DNA of 64,000 bases from Neorhizobium alkalisoli. GTDB taxonomy: Bacteria; Pseudomonadota; Alphaproteobacteria; Rhizobiales; Rhizobiaceae. The notes under the pieces were generated by a model. That model had not been told where the DNA came from, did not search any database, and worked only from the letters and a program-made list of their open reading frames with translations. Made by a program: the position numbers and the translations under genes. This document shows positions 35,883 through 45,072 of this stretch, piece by piece. Numbering within the stretch: the stretch's first letter is position 1; each line of letters starts with the position of its first letter. The stretch covers positions 310,001 through 374,000 of the forward strand of contig NZ_VIWP01000003.1 of assembly GCF_007829835.1 (NCBI RefSeq), in the 5' to 3' direction.

Positions 35883-37595
35883 TCAACCGTGCTGTGCCGT
35901 ATGCAGCCTGTTATAGAGGCCGCGACCGGCCATCAGGTCCTGATGGGTTCCCTGCTCGGCAATACCGCTTTCATCGATGACGACAATCCGATCTGCGCCC
36001 TGAATGGTGGCAAGACGATGGGCGATGACCAGCGTCGTGCGGCCGACGGCAAGTTCCGACAGCGACCGCTGGATCGCCCGTTCGGTCTCGGTATCGAGCG
36101 CCGAGGTTGCCTCGTCGAGGATCAGGATCGGCGGATTCTTGAGGAACATGCGGGCGATCGCCACACGCTGCTTCTGGCCGCCCGAAAGTTTGACGCCACG
36201 CTCGCCGATCACGGTATCAAGGCCATCGGGCAGACGCGCCAGCATGTCCTCCAGACGCGCCCGCTTGGCTGCCTCCACGATATCAGCCTCGCTCGCGCCA
36301 AGCCGGCCATAGGCGATGTTCTCGCGGATCGTGCCGCCGAACAGGAAAACGTCCTGCTGCACGATGCCGATCTGCTGGCGGAGCGACCGCTGCGTCATCT
36401 TGCGGATATCGATGCCATCGATGGAGATCCGGCCGCTATCGACCTCGTAGAAACGCGGCAGAAGCGAGCAGAGCGTCGTCTTGCCCGCCCCCGACGGGCC
36501 AACAAATGCAATCGTCTCACCGGCCCGAATGGTCAGATCGACATGCGAAAAGACCGGCTTGTCAGGCGTATAACCGAAGGTGACGTCCTTGTAGACGATA
36601 TCCCCCTTGAGGCTGCCGACTTCAACGGCGTCAGGCGCATCGGCGATATCCGGGGCCGTGTCGATCAGTTCGAGGAAACGGCGGAAACCGGCCATGCCCT
36701 TCGGATAGGTCTCGATGACCGAATTGATCTTTTCCACCGGGCGGAAGAAGACGCTGACCAGAAGCAGGAAGCCGATAAAACCGCCGGCCGTCAGCTGGCC
36801 GCTCAGGACGAAATAGGCGCCGGCGACCATGACGATCATCTGTGTCAGGCGCATGCTCATATAGCTGAACGAGGTACTGGCCGCCATGATGCGATAGGCT
36901 TCCAGTTTGACGCGGCGATAGTTCTGGTTGTCGCTTTCGAACAGCGCCTGTTCATGCGCCTCGTTGGCAAAAGCCTGCACGACCCGCATGCCGCCGACAT
37001 TTTCCTCGATCCGCGTGTTGAAATCGCCGACCCGCATGAACAGCCGGTGGAAATTTGCGGTCATCCGGCTGCCGTAACGGCTGGTCGCCCAGGCGGTCAG
37101 TGGCACGACGATCGCAGTGATCACGGCAAGCTGCCAATTGACGGAAAACATCAGAATGAGTGCGCCGGCAAAGGTCATCAGCGCGATGAACAGATCTTCC
37201 GGACCATGATGGGCAACCTCGCCGATCTCTTCCAGATCCTTGGTCAGTTTTCCGACCAGAACGCCGGTCTTCTGGTTGTCGAAATACCGGAAGGACAGTT
37301 TTTGCATATGATTGAAGGCTGCCCGGCGCATATCGGTCTCGATATTAATGCCGAGCATATGTCCCCAATAGGTGACGACCGCCATCAGCCCCGTATTGAC
37401 GATATAGACGACAAAAAGGGCCGCGGAGGCGAGCAGGATCAGCAGCCATTCCTGGGACAGGAGCAGCCGGTCGACGAACAGTTTTACCGCCATCGGAAAA
37501 CCGAGTTCCAACAGGCCCGACAGGATCGCGCAGAAAAAATCCACGAGGAAAAGCGTGCGATAGGGACGGTAATAGGAAAAGAAGCGCGACAGCAT
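35883..37595 (-). CDS. exporter-fold ABC transporter (permease-ATPase)
   Basis: A 570-residue half transporter. Six hydrophobic segments fill residues about 15-300. The ATPase has Walker A GPSGAGKTT near 362, signature LSGGQKQR near 468, Walker B LILDEATS and IAHR. The start MLSRFFSYYRPYR at 37595 has AGG six bases upstream; an in-frame ATG at 37643 is less likely. MsbA-like proteins usually export lipids or drugs. Its place between the siderophore regulator and a divergent SIP gene, sharing a TGA-N9-TCA box, suggests iron-related transport in the style of YbtPQ or IrtAB (inference). Confidence 0.85.
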   Translation of the reverse strand: MLSRFFSYYRPYRTLFLVDFFCAILSGLLELGFPMAVKLFVDRLLLSQEWLLILLASAALFVVYIVNTGLMAVVTYWGHMLGINIETDMRRAAFNHMQKLSFRYFDNQKTGVLVGKLTKDLEEIGEVAHHGPEDLFIALMTFAGALILMFSVNWQLAVITAIVVPLTAWATSRYGSRMTANFHRLFMRVGDFNTRIEENVGGMRVVQAFANEAHEQALFESDNQNYRRVKLEAYRIMAASTSFSYMSMRLTQMIVMVAGAYFVLSGQLTAGGFIGFLLLVSVFFRPVEKINSVIETYPKGMAGFRRFLELIDTAPDIADAPDAVEVGSLKGDIVYKDVTFGYTPDKPVFSHVDLTIRAGETIAFVGPSGAGKTTLCSLLPRFYEVDSGRISIDGIDIRKMTQRSLRQQIGIVQQDVFLFGGTIRENIAYGRLGASEADIVEAAKRARLEDMLARLPDGLDTVIGERGVKLSGGQKQRVAIARMFLKNPPILILDEATSALDTETERAIQRSLSELAVGRTTLVIAHRLATIQGADRIVVIDESGIAEQGTHQDLMAGRGLYNRLHTAQHG

Positions 37596-38007
37596 GAAAA
37601 CCTGCAGAGGAAATGATCGGGCAGCGAATGCGGCAAAAGCCAAACATGAGGCGCCCCCTCATATTCGAAGAGCGGACAGCAGGAATAGTGCTTAAATGCC
37701 GCGCAACGCAACTTTACGACGGTCCGACTGGCAGTTCAGCCGCAAAACATGCCCGGATTGCAGGGCTATTCGCCATCCAGTCGCCTTTTCTTCGGTATCT
37801 CAAGCTCACGAAAAGATGACTATAAAAATCATCTTTCTCTTGCTCCGGGCGTGATCCTACCCTAGCTAGACCGGTATTGTTGCAGCATATGCTCCGGCAC
37901 GTAAGCGTTAACGTCACTCAACGCGCTTGATCGATCGGGCGATCCGGTTTCGGTCTGCGCGGTCGCGTCCCGCAGGTCGGCACCTCTTGCCTCCGGAAAG
38001 GACAAAG
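37596..38007. other. 412-base divergent promoter region, ABC transporter / SIP
   Basis: Contains no gene I can support. The notable element is the palindrome at 37812-37836, described separately. The rest appears to hold the two divergent promoters. Confidence 0.5.
37812..37836. promoter_or_regulatory. IRO-box-like palindrome in the ABC/SIP divergent region
   Basis: AAAGATGA, CTATAAAAA, TCATCTTT: a perfect 8-bp inverted repeat whose centre is TGA-N9-TCA (37817-37831), the pattern reported for the rhizobial iron-responsive operator. It lies 216 bases before the ABC gene start and 171 before the SIP start, so could serve both. An iron-regulated function is inferred. Confidence 0.5.
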
Positions 38008-38784
38008 ATGAACGACATCTCCAGCACACAGAATGACACCGGCTCTCCGGTTCCAAACATCCAGCGTGTTCGCCACGAGCTGAAACGCCGCGAGCTGACC
38101 GTCGAGACCGTGGAAAACGTCACGCCCAACATGCTGCGCATCACGCTGACGAGCGACGACCTTGCTGATTTCATCAGCGCGGCACCGGACGACCACGTCA
38201 AGCTTTTCCTCGCGGTCGAGAACGGCGAACCGGAACGGCGCGATTACACGCCACGCCGTTACGACACCGAAGCACGCCGCCTCGTTCTCGATTTCGCCGT
38301 CCATGAAGCGGGACCGGCCACCCAATGGGCGCTGGAAGCCCGGCCCGGTACGTCACTTACCATCGGCGGCCCGCGTGGTTCGGCTGTTATTAGCGGTGTG
38401 AAGCGCTGGATCCTGATCGGCGACGAAACCGCTTTGCCCGCCATCGGAAGACGCATCGAGGAAGCCGGCGCCGATGAGACGATCGCAGTCGTCGCGGCGA
38501 TCGAAGGCCCTGCGGAAGAGCAGCGTTTCGACACCAAGGCAGCGCTCGCCATCAGCTGGGTCCATCGCCCGCTGTCTTCGGCAACCGATGCCGCACCGAT
38601 CATCGCCGCACTCGACGCGATCGAGCTGACGCCGGACACATTCGTCTGGATCGCCGCCGAGGGCTCCGTCGCCCGCGCCGTGCGCACCCATCTGGTCGAA
38701 AAGCGCGGTCATAAGCTGTCCTGGCTCAAGGCCGCCGGCTACTGGGCTAAGGGCAAGGCCGATAGCCACGAGACGATCGAATAG
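38008..38784 (+). CDS. siderophore-interacting protein (SIP)
   Basis: A 258-residue flavin reductase-like protein. RDYTPRRYD is the flavin-binding R-x-Y-T-x-R motif. LDFAVHEAGPATQWALEARPGTSLTIGGPRGS is the SIP FAD domain. GDETALPAIGRRI and VWIAAEGSVARAVRTHL belong to the NAD(P)H domain, and LKAAGYWAKGK is the typical C-terminus. It reduces ferric siderophore in the cytoplasm. It is a single-module counterpart of the DUF2218-SIP fusion 6 kb away. ATG 38008 has AAAGGA six bases upstream. Confidence 0.9.
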   Translation: MNDISSTQNDTGSPVPNIQRVRHELKRRELTVETVENVTPNMLRITLTSDDLADFISAAPDDHVKLFLAVENGEPERRDYTPRRYDTEARRLVLDFAVHEAGPATQWALEARPGTSLTIGGPRGSAVISGVKRWILIGDETALPAIGRRIEEAGADETIAVVAAIEGPAEEQRFDTKAALAISWVHRPLSSATDAAPIIAALDAIELTPDTFVWIAAEGSVARAVRTHLVEKRGHKLSWLKAAGYWAKGKADSHETIE

Positions 38785-38797
38785 TCTTAAAGCCGGA

Positions 38798-38821
38798 GAT
38801 GGCGGCGTTTCCGCCGCCATC
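38798..38821. terminator. hairpin between convergent SIP and dehydrogenase genes
   Basis: GATGGCGGC, 6-base loop, GCCGCCATC; perfect 9-bp stem. Located 14 bases after the SIP stop and 18 before the end of the aldehyde dehydrogenase gene. T-runs are weak on both strands. Confidence 0.6.
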
Positions 38822-38838
38822 CCGAAATTTTCAAACCG

Positions 38839-40272
38839 TTACGGCAGCGTATAAGCCGTCTTCACGACGGTAAAGAACTCCGCCGCATATTTGCCCTGCT
38901 CACGCGGACCGAAGGACGAAGCCTTGCGGCCGCCGAACGGAACGTGGAAATCGACGCCAGCGGTCGGCAGGTTTACCATCACCATGCCGGCTTCCGAATT
39001 GCGCTTGAAATGCGAGGCATATTTCAGGCTCGTCGTGGCAATACCGGCCGACAGACCGAAAGGCGTGTCATTGGCGATCACCAAGGCTTCATCATAGTCC
39101 TTGGCGCGGATGACGCTGACGACCGGCCCAAAAATCTCCTCGCGGGAAATGCGCATGTCGTTATTGGCTTCGGTGAACAGGGTCGGCTGCAGATAGAAAC
39201 CGGGCGTATCACGCTTGACCAGCTCGCCGCCGAAGGCAAGCTTGGCGCCCTCCTTCTGACCGATCTCGATATAATCGGTATCCTGCTTCAGCTGCCGCTC
39301 GTCGACGACAGGTCCGATATGCGTGCCGGCCTTCAAGGCGTCGTCGACATTCAGCGTCTTCAGCTTTTCCGTCAGTGCCGCAACAAACTTGTCATGGATG
39401 CCTTCGGTGACGATCAGACGCGACGAGGCGGTGCAACGCTGGCCGGTCGAGAAGAAACCGGAATTGGCCGCCGCCTCGACAGCGACCGACAGATCGGCAT
39501 CGTCGAGCACGATCATCGGATTCTTGCCGCCCATTTCCAGCTGGAATTTGCGATTGTGTTCGATCGAGGCGAGCGCCACGCGCTTGCCGGTGCCGGTCGA
39601 GCCCGTGAAGGTGATGCCCGAAAGATCCTTGCTGTCGAGCATGGCCTGACCGACGACAGAGCCGCGGCCCATCACGAGGTTCAGCACGCCCTTCGGCAGA
39701 CCGGCACGGTGAAGGATGTCGACGATCGCCCAGGCGCAGCCCGGAACCAGTTCGGCCGGCTTGAACACGACCGTATTGCCGTAGCAGAGCGCCGGGGCGA
39801 TCTTCCAGGCCGGAATGGCGATCGGAAAGTTCCAGGGCGTGATGATACCGACGACGCCGATCGGCTCGCGGGTGATATCGACGGTGATGCCCGGACGTGC
39901 GGACGGCACGATCTCACCGGTAAGGCGCAGCGCTTCACCTGCAAAAAAGTCAAAGATCTGGGCGGCGCGGGTCACTTCGCCGATCGCCTCGGGCAGGATC
40001 TTACCCTCTTCGCGGGCGAGCAGTTTTCCGAGCTCTTCCTTGCGGGCAAGAATTTCGTCCGCGGTCTTTTTCAGGATCGCATGGCGTTCGAGAATGCCGG
40101 AACGCGCCCAGGCCGGAAATGCGGCCTTGGCGGCAGCAATCGCCGCCTTGGTGTCCTCGGCATTGCCGGTGGCGTAAAGCCCGACGACATCGCCGGTATT
40201 GGAAGGACTGATATTTTCGCTCGCCTCTGCGCCAACCCATTCGCCGGCGATCAGGTTCTGGTAGATCGTCAT
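38839..40272 (-). CDS. 2-oxoglutarate semialdehyde dehydrogenase
   Basis: A 477-residue aldehyde dehydrogenase. The catalytic cysteine lies in FFSTGQRCTASSR and the catalytic glutamate in FQLEMGGKN. GSTGTGKRV is the nucleotide turn and TPWNFPIAIPAWKIAPAL the typical N-terminal signature. The sequence style is of the KGSADH class. With uronate dehydrogenase directly upstream and kdgD elsewhere in the window, its job is oxidation of the KdgD product to 2-oxoglutarate, joining the TCA cycle. ATG 40272 has AGGAG seven bases upstream; an in-frame TTG six bases earlier is less likely. In operon with udh, 61 bases apart. Confidence 0.88.
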   Translation of the reverse strand: MTIYQNLIAGEWVGAEASENISPSNTGDVVGLYATGNAEDTKAAIAAAKAAFPAWARSGILERHAILKKTADEILARKEELGKLLAREEGKILPEAIGEVTRAAQIFDFFAGEALRLTGEIVPSARPGITVDITREPIGVVGIITPWNFPIAIPAWKIAPALCYGNTVVFKPAELVPGCAWAIVDILHRAGLPKGVLNLVMGRGSVVGQAMLDSKDLSGITFTGSTGTGKRVALASIEHNRKFQLEMGGKNPMIVLDDADLSVAVEAAANSGFFSTGQRCTASSRLIVTEGIHDKFVAALTEKLKTLNVDDALKAGTHIGPVVDERQLKQDTDYIEIGQKEGAKLAFGGELVKRDTPGFYLQPTLFTEANNDMRISREEIFGPVVSVIRAKDYDEALVIANDTPFGLSAGIATTSLKYASHFKRNSEAGMVMVNLPTAGVDFHVPFGGRKASSFGPREQGKYAAEFFTVVKTAYTLP

Positions 40273-40333
40273 TGTCAAACTCCTCGGTTCTCCCCCGCCT
40301 CAACCGTGGGAGATAAGACATGAAATACCGCGA

Positions 40334-41131
40334 TCAGGCGTCGTTGGGATGACCGGCCGTGGTGAAGGCACCGCCCTGATAGATCACCGCGGGATCCGAC
40401 GGATTGTCGCGTGCAGATGCTTCTACTTCAGCGCGCCATTTTGCGGAAGTATCCTGCGGGCTCCAGCCGAGAAAACCGGCCTTGCTATTGTCCCACCACT
40501 GCTCGTCATTGGCCGAAGCGCCATAAACGACCGTATGCTGGAGCCGCGGCGTCACAAAGGCGCGGCCGCAGAGCGAAACGAAATCGCGGGCGCTGAGCCA
40601 GGTGGCAAGCATGCGCGTGTTCATCGGCTTTTCGAAACAGGAGCCGATCCGGATCGACAGCGTCTCCTGACCAAACTTGTCCCAATACATGCTGGCAATT
40701 GCCTCGCCGAACACCTTCGAGACCCCATAGATCGAATCGGGTTTTGGCGCGACCGTGTTGTCGAGATGTTCGTCGCGACGATAATACCCGACGACATGAT
40801 TGGAGCTGGCAAACACGATGCGCGGCTTGCCGTGACGGCGCGCGGCTTCATAGAGATTGTGGACGCCGACGATATTGCCCTGCAGGATCAGATCGAAGGG
40901 ACGCTCGACCGAAACGCCGCCGAGATGAATGATGCCATCGACACCTTCCACCATTTTCGACACGCCTGCCGCATCGGCGAGATCACATTGGACGAAGCTT
41001 TCCGTCGCACCTGCATCCGTGATTTCGGCAAGGTCGGACAAAACGACCTCTTCGGCGAGCGTGCCCAAGAGCGGCCGGATAGCACGACCCACGCCACCGG
41101 CAGCGCCGGTCAGCAACAATCTTTTCAGCAT
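40334..41131 (-). CDS. udh: uronate dehydrogenase
   Basis: A 265-residue extended-SDR enzyme, the size of characterised Udh. The nucleotide loop is TGAAGGVGR, the core VQCDLADAAGVSKMVEGVDGIIHLGG, and the active site SSNHVVGYY with YGVSK. GASANDEQWWDNSKAGFLGW is a segment I recognise from Agrobacterium Udh. It oxidises D-galacturonate or D-glucuronate with NAD+ to the aldaro-1,5-lactone, the entry step of the pathway completed by Gli, Gci and KdgD at 9-12 kb. GGGAGG precedes the ATG. Its promoter carries nested inverted repeats. Confidence 0.93.
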   Translation of the reverse strand: MLKRLLLTGAAGGVGRAIRPLLGTLAEEVVLSDLAEITDAGATESFVQCDLADAAGVSKMVEGVDGIIHLGGVSVERPFDLILQGNIVGVHNLYEAARRHGKPRIVFASSNHVVGYYRRDEHLDNTVAPKPDSIYGVSKVFGEAIASMYWDKFGQETLSIRIGSCFEKPMNTRMLATWLSARDFVSLCGRAFVTPRLQHTVVYGASANDEQWWDNSKAGFLGWSPQDTSAKWRAEVEASARDNPSDPAVIYQGGAFTTAGHPNDA

Positions 41132-41171
41132 TTATCCTCCCTAGGATGCCCGGATACCCGTCAAGGCACCT

Positions 41172-41230
41172 CATCATACATGATGGCTAAGCTTATACTA
41201 TAAGGTGACCATGGAAGGTCAATAAGCTTT
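41172..41230 (-). promoter_or_regulatory. udh promoter with nested inverted repeats
   Basis: Three elements: CATCAT-AC-ATGATG (41172-41185), AAGCTTA ... TAAGCTT (41189-41195 and 41223-41229), and TGACC-N6-GGTCA (41206-41221). On the minus strand TTGACC can serve as -35 with TAGTAT or TATAAG as -10 between the arms. TCATACATG matches TCGTACATG of the kdgD promoter. Repressor control is inferred. Confidence 0.5.
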
Positions 41231-41304
41231 GCTGGGGATTCCACCCAATTGCCGCAAGCTATCGGCGCCATTGCGGCGCTTGGCGCTGCAAAGGCAGAAT
41301 ATCA

Positions 41305-41320
41305 CATCATATAAGTGGAT
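41305..41320. promoter_or_regulatory. second shared motif upstream of udh
   Basis: CATCATATAAGTGGAT resembles CATCATATAGGTTGGA at 8238-8253 before the GntR gene. It sits about 175 bases before the udh ATG, just past the end of the lyase-like gene. Confidence 0.4.
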
Positions 41321-41348
41321 TGATCCGGGTGCTGGATGTTTGCTTGGA

Positions 41349-42848
41349 TCAGTCGGAAGGACTATCCGGAGGCGTGGTCGTGGCGATCAGCTGCCGCAGG
41401 GCTTCCATGTCACACGACAGGGGGCGATCGTCGTCGTAACGGGCTACCCGCGACCGCACGAGATCGCGGACAATTTTTGTGCCCGAGGCCGGCGACAGCG
41501 TGTCGCACAGAAAATCCTGCGCCTGCACGGCGGCCATCAGCTCGATCGCCAAAATGTATTCAGCATTGTCGAGGATGGAGAGAAGCTTGTTGGCGGCGGC
41601 CGTCGGATGCGCCAGAAAATCCTCCTGCAGTGCCGAGGTCAGGCCACCATCTGTGGCCGCAGGCGCCGCCAGCCGCCGGTTGTCGTTGACAAGCGCCGCT
41701 GCCGTATACTGGGCGATCATGAAGCCGGAATGGCTGCCGGCATCGCTGGCGAGGAAGGGCGGAAGGCCGCTCACCAGCGGATTGACGAGCCGGTCGATGC
41801 GGCGCTCGCTCATCGCCGCGATCTGGGCAATCGCAATCGCCAGACTGTCCGCCGCCTGCCCCAGCGCAGGCGCCACCGCATGCGCCTCCGACCAGACAAG
41901 CGGATCTTCGGGTGTTCCCGCCACGGCAGGGTTGTCCGTCACCGAGGCCAGTTCCTGATCGACGATGCGGCCGGTCACATCGAACACATCCCAGGCCGCG
42001 CCATGGGCATGCGGTATGGAGCGCAGACTGAGTGCATCCTGCGTCCGCCGCCCGACAGCGGCGGCAATAATGCTGCTTCCCGCCAGACGGTCACGCAGTT
42101 TTGCGCCGACCTTGGCAATCCCGGCCGATGACCGCAGCGCCAGAACCGCTTCGTCGAAAGCCGTCATCTGGCAGCCGGCGGCTTCCAGCGTCAGCGCCGC
42201 AATCGTATCGGCCCAGTCCAGCAGATTTTCCGCACGCGAAAGCGCGAGCGAAGAAAGCCCGGTTGCGCAGGCCGTGCCGTTGACGAGGCTCAAGCCCTCC
42301 TTGGCGACCAGTTCCAGCGGCTGAAGCCCAATCGCGGCCAGCGCTTCGCGGCCGGTGAGCCGATCGCCCTTGACCGTCGCATGCCCCTCACCAATCAGCA
42401 CCAGAGCCGTATGCGCGTTGTGCGTGAGATAGCCGGCCGATCCCTTCGAAGGCACATCCGGAATGTAATCCTCATTCAGGAACAGAGTGAGATATCGGAT
42501 CACCTCCGGCCGCACACCGGAATGGCCGTGCGCAAAATTGGCGATCTGCGCGGCAATTACCGCCCGCACTTCTCGCGCACTCAGCAACGGGCCAACGCCG
42601 CAGGCATGGCTGAGCACGATATTGCGCGACAGCCTGCTCTGGGCGGCGCGATCGACGACCGTGTCCGAGAGAGCGCCGACCCCCGTCGTGATGCCATAGG
42701 CTCGCACACCGCTTTCGACCAGGCCCTCAACGATGCGCCGGGCCTCGGCAATACGCTGCTGTGCGGCCTCGGAAAGCACAAAATTTTCACCGGCGGCGAC
42801 GCTTGCGATGTCGCGCCACGAAACGGTCTTTTCGATCGATATTGTCAC
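41349..42848 (-). CDS. histidine/aromatic ammonia-lyase family protein lacking the MIO serine
   Basis: A 499-residue protein with the HAL/PAL fold throughout: YGITTGVG with the conserved tyrosine, [13 protein letters not shown]. The family loop GSVGASGDLAPLAH, whose Ala-Ser-Gly cyclises to the MIO electrophile, is here [11 protein letters not shown]: three residues shorter, with alanine where serine should be. The QDPYSLR tyrosine is also lost (QDALSLR), and the NFHGEP region reads WSEAHAVAP. Ordinary histidase activity is therefore unlikely. The next gene downstream in its operon is the ABC ATPase (4-base overlap), followed by permeases and a binding protein on the same strand. It may eliminate a better leaving group from an imported amino-acid derivative (inference). 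Confidence 0.85.
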   Translation of the reverse strand: MTISIEKTVSWRDIASVAAGENFVLSEAAQQRIAEARRIVEGLVESGVRAYGITTGVGALSDTVVDRAAQSRLSRNIVLSHACGVGPLLSAREVRAVIAAQIANFAHGHSGVRPEVIRYLTLFLNEDYIPDVPSKGSAGYLTHNAHTALVLIGEGHATVKGDRLTGREALAAIGLQPLELVAKEGLSLVNGTACATGLSSLALSRAENLLDWADTIAALTLEAAGCQMTAFDEAVLALRSSAGIAKVGAKLRDRLAGSSIIAAAVGRRTQDALSLRSIPHAHGAAWDVFDVTGRIVDQELASVTDNPAVAGTPEDPLVWSEAHAVAPALGQAADSLAIAIAQIAAMSERRIDRLVNPLVSGLPPFLASDAGSHSGFMIAQYTAAALVNDNRRLAAPAATDGGLTSALQEDFLAHPTAAANKLLSILDNAEYILAIELMAAVQAQDFLCDTLSPASGTKIVRDLVRSRVARYDDDRPLSCDMEALRQLIATTTPPDSPSD

Positions 42849-43621
42849 TGCGAATTTCCAAAATGGCCGATGAACTGGCGGAAGGCCGGCGAAGCGCCGC
42901 CTCCGAACATCTCGTCGGGCGAACCGCTGCTCTCCACAAGCCCCTCGCGCATGAAAACGACGCGGTTGGAGACATTGCGGGCAAAACTCATCTCATGAGT
43001 GACGACCAGCATGGTCATCCCCTCCTCCGCCAGTGCCCGCATGACCCGCAGCACTTCACCGACCAGTTCCGGGTCGAGCGCCGATGTCGGTTCGTCGAAC
43101 AGCATCACCTTCGGTTTCATCGCAAGCGCACGGGCGATTGCCGCGCGCTGCTGCTGGCCGCCGGAAAGATGGGCCGGATAGGCGTGGCGTTTATCGGCAA
43201 TGCCGACCTTTTCGAGAAGCGCCTCCGCCTCGGCGATACAATCGGCCTTGGCGCGTTTCAGCACATGCACCGGCCCTTCGATGACATTCTGCAGGATGGT
43301 CATGTGGGACCAGAGATTGAACCCCTGGAACACCATGCCGAGTTCGGAGCGGATATGATCCACCTGCTTGCGGCTGGCCGGCCGGCTGACACCGTTTTTG
43401 TGGATCATCCGGATCGGTTCGCCATCCACGATGATCTCGCCGTCGCTGGCAATCTCGAGCAGGTTGATGCAGCGCAAAAACGTGGATTTTCCGGAACCCG
43501 AAGCGCCGAGCAGCGAAATCACGTCGCCATCGCGCGCGTCGAGCGAAATGCCGCGCAGCACTTCATGCGTGCCAAAACTCTTGCGGATGTTGCGGACGGA
43601 CAGACGGGTGACATCCGGCAT
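42845..43621 (-). CDS. polar amino acid ABC transporter ATPase
   Basis: A 258-residue ATPase of the HisP/GlnQ family. Walker A is GASGSGKST, the Q-loop FQGFNLW, the signature LSGGQQQR, Walker [15 protein letters not shown] and the H-loop THEM. The insert between Walker A and the Q-loop is longer than in GlnQ, as in HisP/OccP. It ends overlapping the start of the lyase-like gene by four bases, so the lyase is translationally coupled to the transporter. Energises uptake of a polar amino acid or opine-like compound. Confidence 0.92.
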   Translation of the reverse strand: MPDVTRLSVRNIRKSFGTHEVLRGISLDARDGDVISLLGASGSGKSTFLRCINLLEIASDGEIIVDGEPIRMIHKNGVSRPASRKQVDHIRSELGMVFQGFNLWSHMTILQNVIEGPVHVLKRAKADCIAEAEALLEKVGIADKRHAYPAHLSGGQQQRAAIARALAMKPKVMLFDEPTSALDPELVGEVLRVMRALAEEGMTMLVVTHEMSFARNVSNRVVFMREGLVESSGSPDEMFGGGASPAFRQFIGHFGNSQ

Positions 43622-43636
43622 ATCAAAAATCTCCGG

Positions 43637-44341
43637 TCAGGCTTTCAAGGCCGGCGGGATGGCACCGCGATGGCGGGAGAGAGAATATTCGAGCAGGTTC
43701 AACGCCTGCAGAATGACGAAGTTGAGGACGAGATAGATGAGCGCTGCGCAGAGAAACACTTCCATCGTCCGGTAGGTCTGCGAGATCAGCCGCTGTGCAA
43801 CGCCGGTCACTTCCCAGACGGTGACGAGGCTGGCGAGAGCGGTCGATTTCATCATCAGCACGATTTCAGTCGAATAGGCCGGCAGGGCATGGCGGAAGGC
43901 GATCGGCGCAATGATACGGCGCACCAGAAGAAAGCCCGACATGCCCACAGACCGCGCCGCCTCGATCTCCTTCGGCGAGACGGCACGAATGCCGCCACGA
44001 AAGATTTCCGCCGTATAACCGGCCGTGCAGAGCGCCAGCGAGAGAACGGCGCAGACCACAGGTTCGCGCAGAAACGGCCAGAGGAAGGAATAGCGGATAA
44101 CGCCGAACTGGCCGAGCCCGTAGAAGATCAAAAACATCTGGATCAGCAGCGGCGATCCGCGGAAGACAAAGATATACCCCTTGGCGAAACCGGCGAGAAA
44201 CGGATTGCCGCTCACGCGCATGGCGACGATGACGAGCGCCAGAAGCCCGCCGAAAAAGATCGACAGGGAAAACAGCATCAGCGAGGTCGGCACCGCCTTG
44301 ATCAGCGTCACCATTGTCGAGGAGAGAAAGGCGAAATCCAT
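43637..44341 (-). CDS. polar amino acid ABC transporter permease (HisM type)
   Basis: A 234-residue inner-membrane protein with five helices. The EAA loop is EIEAARSVGMSGFLLVRRIIAPIAFRHALP. It forms a heterodimer with the permease encoded upstream. ATG 44341 has AAAGG ten bases upstream; GTG at 44350 overlaps the previous stop and is an alternative. Confidence 0.9.
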   Translation of the reverse strand: MDFAFLSSTMVTLIKAVPTSLMLFSLSIFFGGLLALVIVAMRVSGNPFLAGFAKGYIFVFRGSPLLIQMFLIFYGLGQFGVIRYSFLWPFLREPVVCAVLSLALCTAGYTAEIFRGGIRAVSPKEIEAARSVGMSGFLLVRRIIAPIAFRHALPAYSTEIVLMMKSTALASLVTVWEVTGVAQRLISQTYRTMEVFLCAALIYLVLNFVILQALNLLEYSLSRHRGAIPPALKA

Positions 44342-44346
44342 AGATA

Positions 44347-45072
44347 TCACACCTTTCCGATCGCAGCCGACGGCATGCTACGGTTCGCCTTCCGCTCGGC
44401 GCCGTTGAAGACGCGGTCCGACAGGCTGGTCAGCACGAGATAAAGCGCTCCGCCGACAATGTAGAACATGAAATACTGGCGGGTGGAGCCGGCAGCCACC
44501 TGGCTCGCGCGCATCAGTTCAACGAGGCCGGTCACAGAGACGAGCGCCGAATCCTTCAGGCTGAGCTGCCAGACATTGCCGAGACCAGGGATCGCCAGCC
44601 GCAGGACCTGCGGAATGATGATGCGGCGGAACCGCAAGGCCCGGCTCATGCCGATCGCTGCAGCAGCTTCCAGTTCGCCCTTCGGGATCGCCTGATAGGC
44701 GCCGCGAAACACTTCCGCCTGATAGGCGCCGGAAATGATGCCGACGGCGAGCGAACCGGCAACGAAGGACGGCATGCCGAAAAACCCGTCATATCCCATG
44801 GACTGGGCAATCGCCGTCAAGCCGGAAGCACCGCCGAAATAGATCAGATAGATGATCAGCAGTTCCGGCACGCCGCGAAATATCGTCGTGTAGACATGTC
44901 CGAAAAAACTTAAGGTCCGGCTGCCCGAAAGACGGGCCGATGCGACCAGCGCACCTAAGACGGCACCGATGGCGAGCGCCGTCGCCGTCACAGCAAGCGT
45001 CATCAGGGCAGCGACAAGCAGCCAGGCGCCCCAGCCGTTCTGCCCGAAGCCGAGCAATTGCAAGCCTGTCAT
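44347..45072 (-). CDS. polar amino acid ABC transporter permease (HisQ type)
   Basis: A 241-residue inner-membrane protein with about five helices. The EAA loop is ELEAAAAIGMSRALRFRRIIIPQVLRLAIPGLGN. RGVPELLIIYLIYFGG is the family signature after the second helix. Paired with the HisM-type subunit; gene order ATPase-permease-permease-binding protein is seen reading back from the lyase. Confidence 0.9.
   Translation of the reverse strand: MTGLQLLGFGQNGWGAWLLVAALMTLAVTATALAIGAVLGALVASARLSGSRTLSFFGHVYTTIFRGVPELLIIYLIYFGGASGLTAIAQSMGYDGFFGMPSFVAGSLAVGIISGAYQAEVFRGAYQAIPKGELEAAAAIGMSRALRFRRIIIPQVLRLAIPGLGNVWQLSLKDSALVSVTGLVELMRASQVAAGSTRQYFMFYIVGGALYLVLTSLSDRVFNGAERKANRSMPSAAIGKV

Noticed and set aside
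41349..42848. Calling this gene hutH (histidine ammonia-lyase)
   Set aside because: The MIO triad and an active-site tyrosine are missing, and no hutU, hutI or hutG genes are nearby.
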